Shown: positions 21,901 to 33,732, counted from the stretch's first letter. The stretch is DNA of 64,000 nucleotides from Anaeramoeba flamelloides (GCA_027625915.1 JANTQA010000040.1:1798001-1862000); one strand, 5' to 3'. Program-made: numbers and translations. Notes: generated by a model from the sequence alone, not told the origin.

Positions 21901-22731
21901 ATGGTACAAAAAAATGGTTTCTTTTGGTTTCAAGATCCTATCAATCAACTTTTTGAAATTAAAAAAAATATTAATTTTTCGAATTAAAAATTTTAGCTTT
22001 TGGTGAAGAAAATAATGACAATGAAAGTAGGTAATCATATAATAGGAGTTGGAAAAAATTCAGTTTCATTTTTACTTTTTTTTAAATAATTGAAATGACA
22101 GAATTTGTACAAAAAAATATTAGATCATTTTTTATTATTGTATTTGAATTTTTATTACTTTGGATGTTGATAGGAAACAATTTCACTCTTTTAATAGCCT
22201 ACCAGACACCAACTGTTTTGAAGATGAAGTTTCAATACCAGATGAAAGTTTGGAACAAGTCTTAAAACAAACACTAGATGAAGGTACAGATGTACCTGAA
22301 AATAATAAATTTTCTAGTGAAGTGAATAGATACGATCTTCAAAAATCCAATTCAAACTTGAAAATATCAGAAGAGGGAAAAAAGTTTTTTGTTTTGGGTT
22401 TAGTGTTTTTTAATAGTTTTTTCCCTCGAAAAACAACAATTGCTATTGCTTTTTAAAAAAAAAAAAAAGGATCTGAATATATTTTTTTTTGAAGCTTTCA
22501 GCTTCACAAATAAATATATTCGATATTTTTTTTTTAAAAAAATCAATAACTGCTGATATTTTACTTGACACAACTTTGTTTAATGTGTCATGGTATAACT
22601 GTTTCAGAATTTGTATTCCAAAATACACCTTACAGAATTTCTACTCTGAAACAGGAATTTCTTCATATAAATTAAATTTAGATAAAAAATTATTAATAAT
22701 AATTCCAAGGTGCCTTTTCTGGTTTTTGTAA
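21901..22731 (+). CDS. Hypothetical multi-exon gene (weak)
   Basis: A phase-consistent model is 21,901-21,916 (MVQKN), 21,997-22,030 (FGEENNDNES), 22,174-22,397 and 22,502-22,731. The third block is convincing as coding: it is acidic and polar, with SFNSLPDTNCFEDEVSIPDE and LEQVLKQTLDEGTDVPENN, and it follows GTTGATAG. The last block (DTTLFNVSWYNCFRIC ...) could equally be untranslated. The first donor, GTTTCT, is poor. No domain is recognised. The protein would be about 165 residues, with an acidic first half. Confidence 0.35.
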
Positions 22732-23329
22732 TGTAAGTTATTTTTTTTTAATAATAAAATTTGTTATATCAAGTTAAATCTGGAAGATTAGAGGGTGTAT
22801 AACTAAATTCGCTCTTAGTCTCTGAGATCGAATTAAATTTTAATTTTTTTTGATCTGTCATATAAATTTTCAATAATAATTTTATTGTTGGATTGTGATT
22901 TATCGAAAAGTTATTGGTTCTTTTAATCTTGTTTAATTTCTTTGCTTGTTTTGTAAAAATACTCTGTTTTTAAGAATAACTTTCATTTTTTAAACAATCA
23001 TTTTGTTTTTTGGGAAATAATTTTTGACAAAAATATAAATTTAAATATTGTGATCTAAATTAAGGAGATGATATTTCGTAATCTTAACTCTGTTTAAAAA
23101 TTTTTTACCCATCAAAATTAAATTTTTTTTTAAAAATCTTTATTTAATCAATTCTATGAGAAATATTAAATTAAAGCCATTAACTAATTGAAAAGTTTAC
23201 AATTATTTATAATTTATAATGCACATCAAAACAAAACATAAAGCAATTGTCAGTCAAAATAAATTAATGTTGTGTTAAAAATTTTGGAGAGTGGATTTAT
23301 TTTTCCAGGGTTTAAGGTTAAAAAAAACT
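22732..23329. other. Gene-free AT-rich stretch
   Basis: No coding block or recognisable repeat is seen. Confidence 0.35.
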
Positions 23330-24030
23330 TGATGTGTTAAGGGTCTAGTCATTTACCGTGAAAAGGCACCATACTCAAGGGGTGACCTGAGACCAAAAAG
23401 GGTATTGTGAAATAGGCCTTCTTTTGGTTGACAAAATTCAAATAACAAAAAAAAAAATTCCATAGGATTTCTTTGACAAAAAATTCAACGAAGAAAAAGA
23501 GTTTGAAGGATTTCTCAAAAAATCAAAATTTTAAAAAAAAAATTCATCTTTTCTCATTTTCTTTTTCCAAAAGAGGTTAAATTTCTTTAATTTAAAACAA
23601 ATTACTTTCTTGTATTTCGCAATCAATTTTATTCGATTTAGTCTGATTTGTGGTTATTTTAAACCCCTCTAAATTTGACCAAGTAAGGATTAGGTAATAG
23701 TCTTTCAATAAAAATAACTCTTTTGAAAAAAGAAAAAAAAGAAAAAAAAAGTCACCAAGATCTCAAAAAGCGCCAAAGAGCGACACTTCAAAACTGACAT
23801 AGTTGTTTTCAGAATTGTAATTCACAACCATTCTAATTGGAAATTGAGTGTCGCTCTTTGGCGCTTTTTTCTAAAAATGTCCTCATTTTTAGTTGTTGAT
23901 TTTTGGAGATCGATCATACATCATAGGTTGGTTGGTTTTTGATTGGTGTTAGGTTTTCCATAAAATTACTAAAAAGTTTTTTTCCATTTCAGAATAAAAA
24001 ATTTCACCGTAATGACTCTACCCTTAAAGA
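23330..24030. repeat. Diverged inverted-repeat element containing a compact hairpin
   Basis: The block 23,335-23,410 (TTAAGGGTCTAGTCATTTAC ... TTTTGGTTGAC) and the block 24,005-24,075 (ACCGTAATGACTCTACCC ... CCAACCAAAAGAG) are diverged inverted matches. They suggest the two ends of an old DNA element of about 0.7 kb. The hairpin at 23,765-23,869 sits inside it. Confidence 0.4.
23765..23869. repeat. Compact hairpin with perfect 23-bp GC-rich arms
   Basis: The left arm AAAAAGCGCCAAAGAGCGAC plus ACT (23,765-23,787) is the exact complement of 23,847-23,869. The loop is about 59 bp. The arms are far richer in GC than anything around them. No TA, TTAA or longer target duplication is obvious. It could be a tiny MITE or a structured RNA; I cannot choose between these. 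Confidence 0.6.
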
Positions 24031-24500
24031 GAGAATTTTGAAGTGACCAAAATTTGTGTCTTATTCCAACCAAAAGAGTGTCTAGATACCTGTACCGAGA
24101 AACAATCATTAGAAGAATTTTAAATTCAATTTAGTTTGTTGAAAATTTTGGATAAAGCACAACAAAAAAGCTAATTGTTACATGTGTTGAAAATTCTATT
24201 AATAATTATTGATTGATTAAATGGTTAGATACCATCAACTAATTTCATTTGAGTTCTTCTATTTGATGAACTCAACTTTAACATCATATTAACCATTAAA
24301 AAAAATTTTTTAATCCGACCGAAACAAGTTACGTAATTCAAAAAATGAAATGAAAACAAAAACTAATAAAAAATAATGAATAAAATTATTTGCATATTTT
24401 GCAAAAATCAAAATTATTTACTATTTGAATGGAAAGTGCGTATTGGGCTTTGTTTTAATCGTTTTAACTGTGTTAAAATTTTTGGAATTTTAGTTTTTAT
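24000..24500. mobile_element. Family B-related element
   Basis: It shares with family B the tract around GGTTAGATACCATCAACTAA, the region AAAATGAAATGAAAAC, and the end TTTTTGGAATTTTAGTTTTT. Its left part (AAAGAGAGAATTTTGAAGTG) is instead shared, inverted, with about 59,970-60,000, so these two form a subfamily. Confidence 0.55.
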
Positions 24501-24894
24501 TTTATACGATTTGTTTCTTCTTCAAATTTCTTAACTGGTAAGAGTTGAAGAAAATTAATGGTAAGGGATGATTAAATTTGAAGGTAATATTTTCTTTTCA
24601 TTTGTATCTCCGATATAAATATATTTTCAAAAGTCTTTCTTTAAATATTTTTATAAAAATATTGCCAAAACAAACAATATTATTTCACAGATTTTAGAAA
24701 AAAAATTATTTAATTTATTGAAAAATGAAAAACAACTTTAAAAGGATTATTATTTGGACAAATAAGAGGGATTAACAACTCCTCCGTTAAATAATATAAA
24801 AAAAATGATTATTATTTCAGACCGATTGTAAAAGAATAAAAAAATATTATTATTATTTTTTTTTGTAATTTAAGGGGGTTATTAACCTCTCATG

Positions 24895-25420
24895 TTTGCC
24901 GTTAGCTTTTCCAGAATTCAAAAGAATTGAGTAAAAAATCTTTTTTTTTTCTTTATTCTTTTGAATTCTGGAAAATTGTCGTTTAGGTTTTCTTGAGTTT
25001 TTTTTTAATTTTAGAAATTAATAGATTTTCATTAGGTTTTCTTGAGTTTTCTGTTTATTTGTAAAATCAATTGATTTTCTTTAGGATTTTTTTGTGTGTT
25101 TTCTGTTTATTCCAAAAATCAATAGATTTTCAATAGATTTTCATGAGTTTTTTTTTAATTTTAGAAATTAATAGATTTTCGTTATGTTTTTTTTACTTTT
25201 TGAAATAAACAGAAAATTTTAATAAATTTTCGGTTTATTTCAAAAAGTAAAAAAAACCTAGAACACTTCAGAAATAAATAAAAAACTCAAAAAAACCTAG
25301 AACACTTTACAAATAAAACAGAAACCCTCAAGAAAAGCTGTAACTCTACGATACACTTGACTGCACTTTACAACACTTTGTGAATCTTATGTTTCATTTT
25401 TGTGGCACTTTGGACTTTCG
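24895..25420. repeat. Hairpin plus short tandem and inverted repeat block, copy 1
   Basis: It opens with a hairpin: CCAGAATTCAAAAGAATTGA against TTCTTTTGAATTCTGGAAAA. Four diverged units of about 60 bp follow (AATAGATTTTCATTAGG, CTTGAGTTTT), then the inverted form (CAAAAAAACCTAGAACACTT), then several CACTTT words. Related blocks lie at 55,230-55,420 and 55,950-56,470. The block is large, structured and non-coding; its class is unknown. Confidence 0.6.
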
Positions 25421-25509
25421 ATTATTGAAAAAATAAAAATAAATTAATATTTTTTTTTGTTTGTAACCATATTTTTTCTTTTTCTTTGTGCCAACCTTTT
25501 GAAATCGAA

Positions 25510-26150
25510 AAAATTCATTTAATAAATCTCTATTCCAAAAGAGGAATTCAAAAAATGTCCCGTTTTCTGAACCAAAACGAGAATTAGATGAATGTAATTA
25601 GAATTAAAATTCATTTTGGAAATTCTTTTGAAATAGAAGACAATTTATTAATCAAAAATGTTTCTAAACAGAATTTTTCCAAGAATATTTAAGTAAGTAC
25701 GTTTTACAAATTTTGAGTTCCACAGTTGATACAAAACTGAACCATTCAAATCATTTCTTTAATTAAATAAAATAATAATTTTTAAATATGAGAGTGTCAG
25801 ATATCCATTAGTAGAATATATTTACATACCAATTAGTAGGATGGAAACCAAGAAAATGAAAAAATTGAGCTTGAAAAAATAAATAAAAATCATTTATGTC
25901 TTGATCTTATCTGTAACATTTTACACAATTATTTCTTCTTTACTTGGTTTTATTTTTGATTCTTCATGGAAAAACTTTTATTTGGGAAATTTTTGATTAC
26001 AAATTGCTTCTTATTTCTCAAGAATTCCCAAAATGAAATCAAAAATCCTATTTTCATTTAATTCATTTAATTCAAGTTTTGGTTCAGAAAATAGGACTAT
26101 TTTTTGAAATTCTTCTTCAAAAATAAAGATTTATTTAATGTATTGGCTTG
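25510..26150. repeat. Family F element with arms of about 150 bp
   Basis: Left arm 25,510-25,660 (GTCCCGTTTTCTGAACCAAA) and right arm 26,010-26,150 (TTTGGTTCAGAAAATAGGAC) are inverted matches. The middle (GAGAGTGTCAGATATCC, CTTGATCTTATCTGTAACA) recurs at 26,580-27,125, 49,115-49,760 and, inverted, 44,290-44,655. No protein is encoded. Confidence 0.6.
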
Positions 26151-26214
26151 GTTTGATGATTATTTATTTTGGATTTAAATTGAAAACTCAAAATAATTGG
26201 GAATTTTGATTGAA

Positions 26215-26312
26215 ATTTTCAAAATAATTTTTTTCTTCGAATATTGATTCATACACTTTAAACAAATGCAATTCACTCGCCAAAACTAACCCCTTTGACT
26301 GAAAATGGTTTA
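26215..26312. mobile_element. MITE family A fragment
   Basis: The end CTAACCCCTTTGACTGAAAA then TGGTTTA followed by TA matches the family A terminus, and the 90 bp inside it match 6790-6860. The other end is missing. It lies between two family F copies. Confidence 0.6.
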
Positions 26313-26579
26313 TATTGATTGTTATTGAGTAATCCTTATGAAGATTAAAAATTATTAGGATATTACTAATTCCAATAAATTTTTGTTTTCGAATAAATTT
26401 AAGTGAAATTTCATTCTTGTAGTAGAAAAATAGTTTTTGAAGAAAATGAGAAATTTTCAAAAAAAAAAACATATATCATAAATTTTATCAAGATATCATG
26501 ACTTAAGTTTCTTTTAAGTGAATAAATATGTTAATACACATAAAAAGAATATATTTTTACCAAATTTTATCTATAATAC

Positions 26580-27125
26580 TTCAGAGAGTAGTAACATTTT
26601 ACTAATTTTGAGTTTCACAATTTATTCGAAATTAAATCAATTAAAATCATTGTTTTAACCAAATAGATTAATATTTTTATGAATATTTAAGATGGGTTTA
26701 TCCCAGTATAATATATTTACTTACCAACTAAAAAAAGAATATCAAAAAAATGAAACAATTAATCAATAAAAAAAATATAAAAAATCTTTTATTTCTTGAT
26801 CTTTACTGTTCAAGATTTATGAGAACCACTTATTCTTTATTTGGTTTTATTTTTAATACTGAATTGAAAAAAAATTTATTGTAAACTTTTTGAGAACCAA
26901 ATTACTGTTTATTTCTAAAGAATTTCCAAAATGAATTGAAAAATGCGACTTTCTTTCAATTCTTCTATTTTGGCTTAGGTTCTGAAAATAGCTAATTTTT
27001 GAAATATTATTTGGAAATAAAGATTTATTTGACAAATTAGCCTTATTTTAAAATTATTTATTTTCCATTAAATGGAGAACTTAAAATAATTCAGAATTAA
27101 ATTTGAAATTTCTCAAATTTTTCAA
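26580..27125. repeat. Family F copy 2 (partial)
   Basis: Same order of words as the middle and right half of the copy at 25.5 kb, for instance AATTTCCAAAATGAATTGAA and CTTATTCTTTATTTGGTTTT. The left arm is not evident. Confidence 0.55.
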
Positions 27126-27585
27126 TTTCTTTGAGTTGAATCTTTTTTGTAACTTCGTTTTTAATTTCGATAATTCAACCCCTTTTATTTTAATTTTTTA
27201 AAGAGTACCCATGGTTAAATCAATTAGTTTGATAAATATTTGAAAAAAGAATTTTGAAATTAATTTGGTTATCAGTGATGAATATACTCATCAAAATCTT
27301 AATTTACAAAAACTTATTTGAACAAAGAGATCTCAAGATTTTTTGTTTTTGATTTATTTTCAAAGTGATTTTTATTGGATATAAATCAAAAAAACAAAAT
27401 TTAAAAAACCAGTTAAAAAAATTTTTACAATGAAAAGGAAAAACTTAAAGATCCCAAATATTGTTCACAAAATAACAAGACAAATCTTGTTGTAGCAGTC
27501 AACAATTTAAAATCTCCAAGGTTGAAATGTATTCCTTAACCAAGAAAAATGTAACTTAAAATTTACTCGTCAATGTTTTTTTGAT

Positions 27586-28273
27586 TTATTTCAAAAACTT
27601 GTGATAAAAAAGAATTGTTGAATGATCTTGGAACTGACTCTTGTTTTTTTCTTTTTTTAAGGATTCAAAATCAAGATCTTTGTTTTTTTGATTGCTCTTG
27701 TTTGGTTTTTTTTTCAAAAGGCGAATAGGGGGAAAAGTATGAAAAAAAAATGGAAAAGTATTTGATGGTTTAAACAAAGAAAAAACAAACAACAGTAATT
27801 TCAAAAGAAAGCAAATGCTTGAGAGAAAGTTAATTAAAAAAAAAAAAAAAAAAAAGAAACAAAACTTACTCAGCAAAAATCAGTAAAAGAAAAGCAGAAA
27901 TGAAAAAGTCTCCTGAAAATGTGAGCAAAATTTTGAAATAAGTATTTTGAATAAGAGGTCCTGCTCGAAAAAATAATTGAATCATAAAATTGGTAACCCT
28001 ACAGATTGAAAAGATAATCATAAATCCAAAAAAGAGCTATTGGAGAAATGAAAAAGGAAAAAGGAAGAAAAAAAAAAAGGGATAAATTTGAAAAGTTTCT
28101 TTCTTTGAATTTATTTGCAAAAAAGAAATGTTAACCAAAGAGCATACCTGTTGATAAATCCACGACTTTATTCGAGAACGAAGAATAAAGAGCCTGTAAA
28201 GAGAATAACCTCCTAAAGTGGCATATAATAAAGACAAAAGTATTGTTAGCACAATTAGAGAAGTTGATCCCAT
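27586..28273 (-). CDS. Small multi-pass membrane protein, THH1/TOM1/TOM3-like, second gene (three exons)
   Basis: Exons 28,273-28,148, 28,036-27,870 and 27,817-27,586 join in phase to exactly 175 codons. The introns are 111 bp (GTATGC ... CATTTCTCCAATAG) and 52 bp (GTAAGTTTTG ... CTCTCAAG). The start is the first in-frame ATG (MGSTSLIVL). Membrane segments: SLIVLTILLSLLYATLGGY, LFFGFMIIFSICRVTNFMIQ, FKILLTFSGDFFISAFLLLI and ICFLLKLLLFVFSLF. A Lys-rich tail (LLKKKPNKSNQKNKDLDF) follows and is probably cytosolic. Arg within segment 2 and the FSGDFFISAFLLLIFA block recall the C-terminal core of the THH1/TOM1/TOM3 group and parallel the gene at 20.7 kb, but the intron positions differ. It is short for that family (usually about 280 residues). 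The last exon is the least certain part. Confidence 0.62.
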
Positions 28274-28679
28274 AAGAGATAAAATGAAAAAATGATTATT
28301 TTGATTTTTTAATATTTCTTTTTTGGATGATTGTTGGGAACATTTATGAGATTTATTTCGATTCAAAACAAAATTGGTTTTTTGTAAGAAGACAACTAAA
28401 GGGTTTCTTAAAATCTTCTACATTAACAAATTTTTAATTAAATAAAATCGATCAAATAGTTTTTGAGAACATAATTGGTAAAGTATTTAACCAAAAATTC
28501 AAATATTATTCAACTATTAAATCAAGAGGAAGTTACTTCAGATATTGAGAAGTTTATTATTGTTGTTCATTTTTATCATAAAGTAATCTTAACAATAATT
28601 AGTAATATTACAAAATAATAAACAAATCAAATTATGAAGTCTCGATTTTTCAAGTTCTTCTCATAAAAAAACAATTTTT

Positions 28680-29545
28680 AGGAGAAATTATTTATGTTAT
28701 ATCCTGTATAAAGTAAAGGAAAAATTCCAATTTATCAATGATATTTTGTAAAGTTGTCTTATCGTATTTAATTTAGAATTACTATACTTGAACTTTTTTT
28801 AAAAAAATATTTTTATTAATGTTACTAAAATCTATTTAATATTCATAATTAATTGAGTCAAATATGGTATAAGGAAGATATTGGGAAATGAATTCTTAAT
28901 GACACACCACAAAGTCTACCCATTTATAAAAGTTATAATTTATACATTCCCTTATCGAAATATTTAAATAATTATTCTGAAAAAGATCTTTTTTTTCGGG
29001 TATTTATTTTTTTTTTTCCTTTAAAACTTCACTTTACAATCCCCTTAGAAATACACCTTAGAAGATATTTATCCATTTAGTTTTTCATTTAAGCCAGTTT
29101 TAAGAACAGAGTGCAAATAAGTTTGTAAAATTGAAAACTTCCCCAATAAATCAATCACAACTTTTTATTAATTCTCTGTCTAAAGAGGGTATTTACAATA
29201 CAACACATAAAAAAAAAAAAAAAACTAAAAAAACTACATTTTGCAAAAAAAAATTATTTATTATCTTTGGAGATAGGAATGTAAGAATTTTAACCAAAAT
29301 AAAGGGTTAGCATTTGTGGTATATCAGTAAGAATTCGTTTCGCAAAGTTCTTCCTTAAATCAGATTTGAATCACTTAATTTGAGTATTAAATAGATCTTG
29401 GGAACATTAATAAAAATTAAAATTTAAAAAAATTTCGATCAGAATAATTCTCAAAGAAATATGATATGGCTTCTTTAAAATAGTCATGCTTAATTGGAAC
29501 TTTTTAGCACATTATACAGGATATAACATAGGTATTTTCTTCTCA
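28680..29545. mobile_element. Element with ATGTTATATCCTGTATA inverted ends
   Basis: The left arm (GGAGAAATTATTTATGTTAT then ATCCTGTATA) and right arm (TATACAGGATATAACATAGG then TATTTTCTTCTC) are inverted repeats of about 35 bp, 0.87 kb apart. No second copy lies in the window, no target duplication is clear, and no protein is encoded. Probably a DNA-transposon derivative. Confidence 0.5.
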
Positions 29546-29787
29546 CAACTGGCTTTGTATGAGAAAAACTCAAAATATGGAGAAATTATGTTGATTTTTT
29601 TTTAATAATTAAAATTGATTCTTAAAAACGATTTTTTTAAACTTTGATTATTTTTTTCATTTTTTTGGTTACCTTAAGTTTTCTTATCATCAGTGCTTTT
29701 ATAAAATAATTTCCATCTTAATAATATTTATTTCGATTCTAATCAAAAAAATAATATTAATCATAATAATACATACATAAATATATA

Positions 29788-31283
29788 TCCCTTAGCAACC
29801 CGGATTTGCGTAAATTTCATCAAGTTTTTTAATTAGATTTAAAATGATATTGATCTATTAATATATTATTTTTCTTATTTGTCTTTAATCCAGATTTGTA
29901 TTATAATAAAAAGTCAAAATAGTTCAAAGATAAAGTAGTTAAGTTATTTATTTTTTTTTTTAGAAATTGAAAAAAAAATAAATAATTATTCATTTTTACA
30001 TTTGTTTTAAAGATTTTTATTTTTATTTTATTTTTTTAAATCAGAAATTTTATTACATTAATAGTAGTTCAAAACTCAACACATTAATTTATTAATAATA
30101 ACCACCAAACAATTTTGCTAATTTTATGATAAAAAAATAAATAAAAAAAAAATTACTTTGAAATTTAATATTTTTTTTAGAAATAAATTCAATAAATATC
30201 CAATCAAGAGAAAAATGAAATTTATTTCTTTAGGTCAAAATTAAATTTTTAATATGATTAATTTTCTAAAACTTTTATTTAAGCAATAGATAATAATTGA
30301 AAATCAAAAAAAAAAAAAATTTGTAAAATAATTTCAATTTATTAAATTGGAATAAAATAAATATAAATTACTTTTTAAAAGATCAAATATTTATACATAA
30401 ATTTAAAATAAAATAAAAATCAAATCTTAAATATTATTCCAATATAATAAAATAATCTCTGAAACCAAATTTTTTTTTTATTGTATTTTGTTATTGATAA
30501 AAATTTGAATAATATATTTGTAATATTTGGATTTTTCCTTAATAAATTAATCCAGATCTTGTTAAATAAGTTCTGATATATGGTATCTAATTCAAAAATA
30601 TTGTTTATTATATTTCTAGATTTTAAAAAGTCAAAAATTAAAAAATTGTAAAAAATAAAAAAAAAAATCCATTATTAATCTGATTCAAACTATTAGCCAA
30701 ATTATTTAAAATTGAAAAAAAATCTTGTTGAAAAAATTGTAAAATTTTGCAAAGAAAAAAAATTGAATTTTTTTTTAATAATTTAATTTATATTTTTTTT
30801 TATTTTTAAATTATTTAGAATCTAAGTTAGATATTGATATTGAATAGTAATCAGTAGATAAAACAAATTTTCTATGTGATGTTATAATAACTTTTATAAT
30901 GAATAAATTATTTAATCAAGCATTTTAGGCAATTTTGGGGTGCAAAGGGCCCCCAAAAAATTTCCAGTAAAGTATGATGTGTTTTAAATGTTAAAAATAA
31001 GAGGTTTTTGAGGTCTAGACAAACTTTTCAAGTATAAAAAAAAAATTTATTTTGACAAAATTTTGAAAAATAATAAAATCACAATAACCACTAAAAAAAT
31101 TATCAAATGTTGAAAATTTTTTTCAAGTTATTTTTTTATTTTAAGTAACTATAAATTTTTTAATTATTAAATTTTCTTTCTAAGATAATTGTTTATTAAT
31201 TCTATACTTTATTATCTTTTGATAACATTTCAAATTAAAATTTTGGTTTGAAATGTTTTTCGGTTATTTGGGGTGCTAAGGGA
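29788..31283. mobile_element. Non-autonomous TA-flanked element, family C copy 2, uninterrupted
   Basis: The ends TCCCTTAGCAACCC and GGGGTGCTAAGGGA are inverted, each flanked by TA (29,786-29,787 and 31,284-31,285). The 1,496-bp length is close to that of copy 1 (4021-6102) once the family B insert is subtracted. The subterminal sequence CCGGATTTGCGTAAATTTCA is shared with copy 1. No transposase frame is present. Confidence 0.75.
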
Positions 31284-31285
31284 TA

Positions 31286-33122
31286 TAAGCTATTTCCAAT
31301 AATATAGGGCATTTTTTATTTCAATAATTATTTCTTAATATTAATTCAATTATACAAAATGTACAACAATAATATGTTTTTTAACATATCATACTTAAAT
31401 TCTTGTATTTTGAAGTTTTATTAATGGATTCTAAATATTTTTTTTTGAATTAAAATTATTTTGCAAAATTTTTAATTTTGAAAAAATAATAGAGTCAAAT
31501 TTCTCATTTCATTATTTTTTCGAATTCTTCATTTTTTTCATTTTTACTTTGTTATTATTATTGTTCAAAATTTAACAAAGTTCAGAAGAGATGTGATAAG
31601 AAATCAACCAAAAATTCTTTTGATTCTAAATAATTGAGTTGACTTCGATGGACTTTGGTGGAAAAATTGCTCAGAACAGTTGTACACTTCAACTAAAGAG
31701 GTGAGATAAACAAAAAAAAAAGAAAAAATAAAAAGGTTTTTTTTTTTTTTACTTTTTCATTCAGTTTGCTTTTTTTAAATGTTTTAAAAAAGAAAAAAAA
31801 AAAAAAAAAAAAAACACAAAAAAAGTTAATGGGAAAAACAAAAAGTTAATGATCAAATGAAAAACAAAAAATCTAAAGATCAAATCAAAAATATATTGAA
31901 ATATGATTTTACACATTATCAAAAAAAAAAATCGAAAAAAAGATCGAACTAAAGATTGTTAAATAGACATTACTAATTTTGGATATTTTTCCAAAAATTA
32001 GGGGCAATTTTTTTTTTTTTATTTTTATTTTTTATTCTTCGAACTTTGATCAATAAACACAAATTTTAATCAAGAGTTTTATTATTATTAATGGCTTCGT
32101 TTTTTTTTTTTGTCTAAAGTTTTGAGTTTAATAACTGAATAAAGAATTTATTCTTATATTGATGGATATTTTTTTGCCCCACATTTTTGGATGGAGCTTA
32201 TATATATATATATATATAAATAAATACATCAAGCTGGGTTTAATTCTGTTATTGGGATAATAAAAGTATAAAATTTTTCACTCTTTTTCATTAAATTTCA
32301 ACATTTTTTATACTAATAGAGTTTAGAAAGGTAAATTTGTAGTCTCAAATAATTTGGCTGGTCAATTTAGATTCTATGTATTGGATGTATTTTATATGAA
32401 ATAAGAAACCAAAAAGAAAGCCATCTTTTTTAATTGAAAAGAAAATAACAAATTGTAATTTAATTACTACACATGTATAAAAGCTGATGTCTTAAAATTT
32501 TAAGTTTTTTTACAGATGTGAATTAATTTTGAAATATCAATAAAATAGATTTTTTCAAAGAACATAAAAGAAATCTTTTTAAAAATTTGGTAGATAAAAA
32601 AAAAAAGTCATTAAAAAAATAGATAAATTGAAATTTTTATTTCTATTTGAGGTAACTTTTCAAATAACAATAATTGAGATTTAATTTTGAATTTTGAAAA
32701 TCCTACATTTGTAATTAATAGCTTTAAATGATCAAATTAATCTGTTTTTTTAGAAATTTTTCTTATTCATTTTTTAACTTTTAAGTAAAGCAATTTTTTA
32801 ATTTGTATTAAGTTCTAAGTCACCTTCCAATTTTGACTTTTCAGATACTCTCTATTTGTTGCTTTTCTTTCCGGAATAATAATAAAAAAAAATCTATCAG
32901 AACTATCAAGTTTGATTTATAGGTTTGATAATTGTTGAAAGTCTAATAAAATTTATTCAACACTTGATTAAATATTATTCGAAGCCTATAGAAACAGTTA
33001 TTAAAAAAATGAACAAATTTGTAACATTTTTTTTTTTTTTTGTTCGAAAAGGTGTTACAAACATCTATCTGGAGTAGTTGCCTGACACTGGAATTTACTT
33101 TTATGAAATCAGGGTGACTTAA
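31286..33122. other. Gene-free stretch with one small element
   Basis: Long homopolymers, for example A at about 31,795-31,815 and T at about 31,738-31,751. A probable small element at 31,990-32,197 is listed separately. No coding block is seen. Confidence 0.35.
31990..32197. mobile_element. Small element related to family G (diverged)
   Basis: The left part TCCAAAAATTAGGGGCAATT and right part TTGCCCCACATTTTTGGATG are inverted matches. The right end runs GAGCTTA then TATATA, as in TA-flanked elements. The core word AAAAATTAGGGGCAA is shared with 43,214-43,433. Confidence 0.5.
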
Positions 33123-33732
33123 GGTTTACAATCCCTGAAATTTGAAAAAAGATTATCTTGTGTTACAACTTGTTAATTTGGTTCTTAGCTGATCGATCTT
33201 GTACTTGGTATGAATTTTAATAGTAGTTCAAAATGTCAATTTTTGAAAATTTATTTTTAATTTTTTGGAAATCCGAATTGAAGAGTTTAAGATTAATTCG
33301 CTGGAACTTAAGTTATAAAAAAATTTAGGTTTGTAGGTTGTTGATTGAACTTTTTTAATTAAGTTTGGTTTTATTGGGAGCTTTTAAAATATGTTTATTT
33401 TTTGTTACTAAATTTTCTTTGATTACTCCTTTCTCACAATAAATAAATAAATATGTTTATTTTTTCATTTGATTAATTGACATAAAAGCAAATCAAGATT
33501 CTTTTCTATAACCCAAAAATCAAAAGTTATTCTTGAACACCTATCAATCTATAAATCTTAAACTCTTCAATTCGGATTTCCGAAAAATTAAAAATAAATT
33601 TTCAAAAATTGACATTTTGAACTACTATTAAAATTCATACCAAGTACAAGATCGATCAGCTAAGAACCAAATTAACAACTCAAGACATCCTACACAAGAT
33701 AATCTTTTTTCAAATTTCAGGGATTGTAATCC
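33123..33732. mobile_element. piggyBac-like MITE with TTAA duplications
   Basis: This 610-bp element is flanked on both sides by TTAA (33,119-33,122 and 33,733-33,736). Its ends are GGTTTACAATCCCTG and CAGGGATTGTAATCC, and the inverted arms run for about 160 bp (for example CTGATCGATCTTGTACTTGG against GTACAAGATCGATCAGC). TTAA target duplication is the hallmark of the piggyBac superfamily. No transposase is encoded. A solo end of the same family is at 14,830-14,870. Confidence 0.78.

Noticed and set aside
24980-25330. Short spaced repeats resembling a CRISPR array
   Set aside because: Units are diverged, touch each other, include inverted forms and have no unique spacers; the genome is eukaryotic.
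26188-26472. A 94-codon minus-strand frame
   Set aside because: It spans a family A fragment and unrelated flank; no exon signals.
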